Shown here one piece after another: positions 5,701 to 6,716 of a stretch of 6,716 nucleotides of DNA (the stretch's first letter is position 1; every line of letters starts with the position of its first letter). The stretch covers positions 1 through 6,716 of the forward strand of contig CANQOE010000071.1 in assembly GCA_947625315.1 (NCBI GenBank), written 5' to 3'. The DNA comes from an uncultured Bacilli bacterium. Lineage in GTDB: Bacteria; Bacillota_I; Bacilli_A; RF39; UBA660. The notes beneath the pieces were generated by a model. The model was not told the DNA's origin. It worked only from the letters and a program-made list of their open reading frames with translations, and searched no databases. The translations under genes were made by a program, and so were the position numbers.

Positions 5701-5946
5701 TATACTACTAATTCATCAGGTATTCATAAAACTTTAAATAGTAGTAAACCAGTTTGTCAACCTGGCGATTTATTATCTTCCTCTGGTCATGTTGTCATGA
5801 TCGCGGGGTTTGATGATGCCAATAAGCGTTATATTGTTCTAGAATCGCGTGGGGGAGCAACAAACGGAGGCGTTACTTTAGGTTATTATAGTTATGGTGC
5901 TAAAGATTATTGGTGTTTAGATTTATCAACGATATATGGAGAATAG
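2719..5946 (+). CDS. Membrane-anchored SpoIID/LytB plus NlpC/P60 cell-wall hydrolase
   Basis: This 1075-residue protein is predicted to cut peptidoglycan at two kinds of bond. Residues 1-598 lie before the only membrane span (about 599-619, MVLIIGIIALVLLFIIFFIL) and so are probably cytoplasmic: a strand-rich start (KKYIYIYLGGKYYRL), helical charged stretches, then a Ser/Asn/Gln-rich linker from about 345 to 595. The SpoIID/LytB domain covers about 650-835: SLEEYIEGVVNAEVGG (664-679) with Glu676 at the position of the SpoIID catalytic Glu, AIAARSYAF (690-698), and HGHGNGLSQYG (800-810). The NlpC/P60 domain covers about 895-1070: YDWGG (921-925), catalytic Cys970 in FDCSGF, His1024 in SGHVVMIAGF, and perhaps Glu1042 as the third polar residue. 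SpoIID-family enzymes are lytic transglycosylases acting on glycan strands; NlpC/P60 enzymes usually cut the stem peptide. The start is ATG 2719 after GTGGTGG. A lipoprotein gene follows 13 bases after the stop. The domain calls are firm; the biological role is open: engulfment, division, growth, or transfer of DNA or proteins across the wall. Confidence 0.95.
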   Translation: MKKYIYIYLGGKYYRLEVDNELDILLKRTLKDDYQYKDNILQLNNEDTTKTYNLKTKVIRTIINQIKTYDLPADLADKVDRIRHSLGNKSTTYASDLKEIENTLNEIMQIYASVRTNLIKKDEAKNLEEEQKSLNEQVEQKFPTLFDDTSLDTTANLADIEKMLTTASQDPELGEYITPERIEEALSNIIICSTPEEYLEKTNQQISYFNPEDLKNIQSNQKIIIPPNSSIKDVVYNILKSSYFTDKTVSKPSIFNYNLNENNIAKYSNDLINNFLNITDLSSLSPEKLLKNYFAGSKNELYYFIENLVKKNGGGESFRRAIEKTLVETAVRKNLISRQFLQNINRSSSQDLTSNLNSSVSISSQNNIDSKINTPNQFQTSSNEELKGKIQNKKAQDFEQSLHTHLSLNNPDLNSPNADNIAIDINPSFETKYANKGSSTALNSEISPNYPESRESAGHQKGVQSSKTEGFLNQTTPGTSKQYRLEHQNKAQMQVNNLGFVGTNRFRKNHFLGSNGNLENNNLEDEDSLNDLSQETSSLTGDDPSLSSLESNNPKTVDSGSQPLKTNKNFASNNLENSQTLAKKASNKLLKNLITKHPMVLIIGIIALVLLFIIFFILMSGGTNSSYSSNLIGLGGYEHVDLGDSMCNEVYVYDTVKDQDGVYSLEEYIEGVVNAEVGGFQDLETYKVFAIAARSYAFVWMKTNNKTCEISGYSGESQSFVKNENNELIKQAVNETRGLVLTENDNLVLTQYDAFYWDHKDNENYYLVQKNYATSKNQQIPISWVDDNVPQTYLEKPLSHGHGNGLSQYGTYNLVTQVGYKFDKVISYYFGENVKLKSIYASTITGEYPLDPNDALYQKYKYLKNKSLTDVLAENNTTLEDYNTYLANVVNNAGPKTRNAAVSLGLSLIGSLAEMGYRLNYDWGGKYYSLGANPNWGQIRTNYYTNCTSIGDRADINYCRINYRYTSFDCSGFVNWILINTFGTEDYYNKNIHSYTTNSSGIHKTLNSSKPVCQPGDLLSSSGHVVMIAGFDDANKRYIVLESRGGATNGGVTLGYYSYGAKDYWCLDLSTIYGE

Positions 5947-5953
5947 AAAGGGA
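5947..5953 (+). promoter_or_regulatory. Ribosome binding site that fixes the lipoprotein start
   Basis: AAAGGGA at 5947-5953 lies 6 bases before ATG 5960 and directly follows the TAG stop (5944-5946) of the hydrolase gene. The earlier in-frame ATG 5936 lacks such a site and would put eight polar residues ahead of a normal lipoprotein signal. Confidence 0.75.
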
Positions 5954-5959
5954 TATAAT

Positions 5960-6712
5960 ATGAAAAAAATAATATTTTTGTTAATTTTAATTTTTTGTTT
6001 AAGTGGTTGTTCTATTGATTATAATTTAACAATTGATTCTAATCAATCAATAGATGAAAAATTTATTATTAATGCCGAAGTAAATAGTGAATATTCTAAA
6101 GAATATTTATATAGTGAATATGCTGCTGAATATCCTATATTTGAAGATGAAGAATTTCTTTATAATGAACCAACTAATAAAGTAGAAGGCTACACTTATT
6201 ATGATAAAACTTTTGAAGAATTAACTAATGGTTATAAGTTTAATTATAAAGCTAATTATAATTTTAATAATTTAGCTAATGCTCGTAGTATTAAGACAGC
6301 TTTTAATAATGTTCGCATAGGTTATTTAACTTCCGAAGGTTATTATTATCTATCAGCTTCTAATACTAATTTATTTAATCTTTATGAAAATCTAGAAAAT
6401 ATAAATATAAATATTACTATTCCTAATTTTGAAGTAATCGAAAATAATGCAACTAAAACTAATAATGATACTTATACTTGGGTTATTAATAAAGATAGCA
6501 ATACTAATATAAATTTAAAATTTAAAAGAAAAGATAATACTACTATTCCAACTAAACCGGATAATGAAAATAACCCCGATAATAATCCTGAAAAACCTAG
6601 AGAAGAACCCAAAGAAAATAATGTTTTAGATTATATTGTCATTGGAGGAGTATTAATAATCTTTGTTGTAGGAATTATTGGTTTAATTAAATATAAAAGT
6701 TTAAAGAGTTAA
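5960..6712 (+). CDS. Lipoprotein with LppM-like (DUF3153-like) domain and C-terminal membrane span
   Basis: This 250-residue protein starts at ATG 5960. Residues 1-16 are a classic lipoprotein signal (MKKIIFLLILIF) ending in the lipobox LSGC, so Cys17 should be lipidated and become the mature N-terminus. Directly after it, SIDYNLTIDSNQSIDEKF has the Cys-x-hydrophobic-x-Leu-x-Ile start typical of LppM/DUF3153-type lipoproteins. ATKTNNDTYTWVI resembles that family's conserved N.t.....YTW segment. The family match is by pattern and is moderate. A Pro/Asn/Glu-rich linker (about 196-221) precedes a second hydrophobic segment (225-246) and a short basic tail (KYKSLKS), so the extracellular domain would be anchored at both ends. 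It follows the SpoIID-NlpC gene by 13 bases, with the ribosome binding site just after that stop codon, so the two are almost surely co-transcribed and may act together at the outer face of the membrane. The gene is complete, ending at TAA 6710-6712. No terminator fits in the four remaining bases. Confidence 0.88.
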   Translation: MKKIIFLLILIFCLSGCSIDYNLTIDSNQSIDEKFIINAEVNSEYSKEYLYSEYAAEYPIFEDEEFLYNEPTNKVEGYTYYDKTFEELTNGYKFNYKANYNFNNLANARSIKTAFNNVRIGYLTSEGYYYLSASNTNLFNLYENLENININITIPNFEVIENNATKTNNDTYTWVINKDSNTNINLKFKRKDNTTIPTKPDNENNPDNNPEKPREEPKENNVLDYIVIGGVLIIFVVGIIGLIKYKSLKS

Positions 6713-6716
6713 TTTC

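Noticed and set aside
2719..6712. Conjugative or secretion-system locus built around the wall hydrolase
   Set aside because: No VirB4-like ATPase, coupling protein, relaxase, integrase or attachment repeat is visible in this window; a wall-opening enzyme alone is not enough.
1..6716. CRISPR arrays, tRNA/rRNA genes, insertion sequences, riboswitches
   Set aside because: I saw no regularly spaced repeats, no cloverleaf or rRNA blocks, no transposase or terminal inverted repeats, and the intergenic gaps are too short for known riboswitches.

Overview
The window is strongly AT-rich DNA, densely coded with short spacers and AAA/TTA/AAT-type codon use. This points to a low-GC Firmicutes (Bacillota) lineage. 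Every tryptophan codon I traced in the large gene is TGG, no long frame is interrupted by TGA, and one gene ends in TGA, so the standard bacterial code fits and Mycoplasma/Spiroplasma code 4 does not. A cysteine-rich spore-coat protein of the CotY/CotZ/ExsY family, a YutD homologue and a SpoIID-domain protein point to the class Bacilli. My inference is an uncultured, probably small-genome, gut-type Bacilli lineage (RF39-like) that forms spores or descends from spore formers. The sequence alone does not fix the taxon.

Layout. Positions 1-76 hold a possible tail of an upstream gene and a near-consensus vegetative promoter. Two closely spaced plus-strand genes follow: an unrecognised protein with a C-terminal membrane anchor (86-919) and a YutD-family protein (930-1211). 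A promoter overlapping the yutD stop codon serves a third plus-strand gene (1272-2144), whose product has a DUF1292-like N-terminus, then proline-rich, coiled-coil and proline-rich segments. A hairpin at 2156-2172, flanked by A and T tracts, ends this gene and the convergent minus-strand coat gene (2183-2608). The coat gene has a plausible mother-cell (sigma K/E-type) promoter. Divergently, a 1075-residue membrane protein (2719-5946) combines a very long intracellular part, one membrane span, a SpoIID/LytB domain and an NlpC/P60 domain. It is followed 13 bases later by a lipoprotein gene with a second C-terminal membrane anchor (5960-6712).

Working together. The most interesting unit is the pair at 2719-6712. 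One polypeptide carries a predicted glycan-strand-cleaving domain (SpoIID) and a predicted stem-peptide-cleaving domain (NlpC/P60), both outside the membrane, while about 600 residues lie inside. The adjacent lipoprotein is a candidate partner. The neighbouring coat gene makes a sporulation link tempting, but the visible promoter of the hydrolase looks vegetative, so that link is a hypothesis. Several apparent start codons lie inside or ahead of Shine-Dalgarno sequences, and I moved those starts accordingly.
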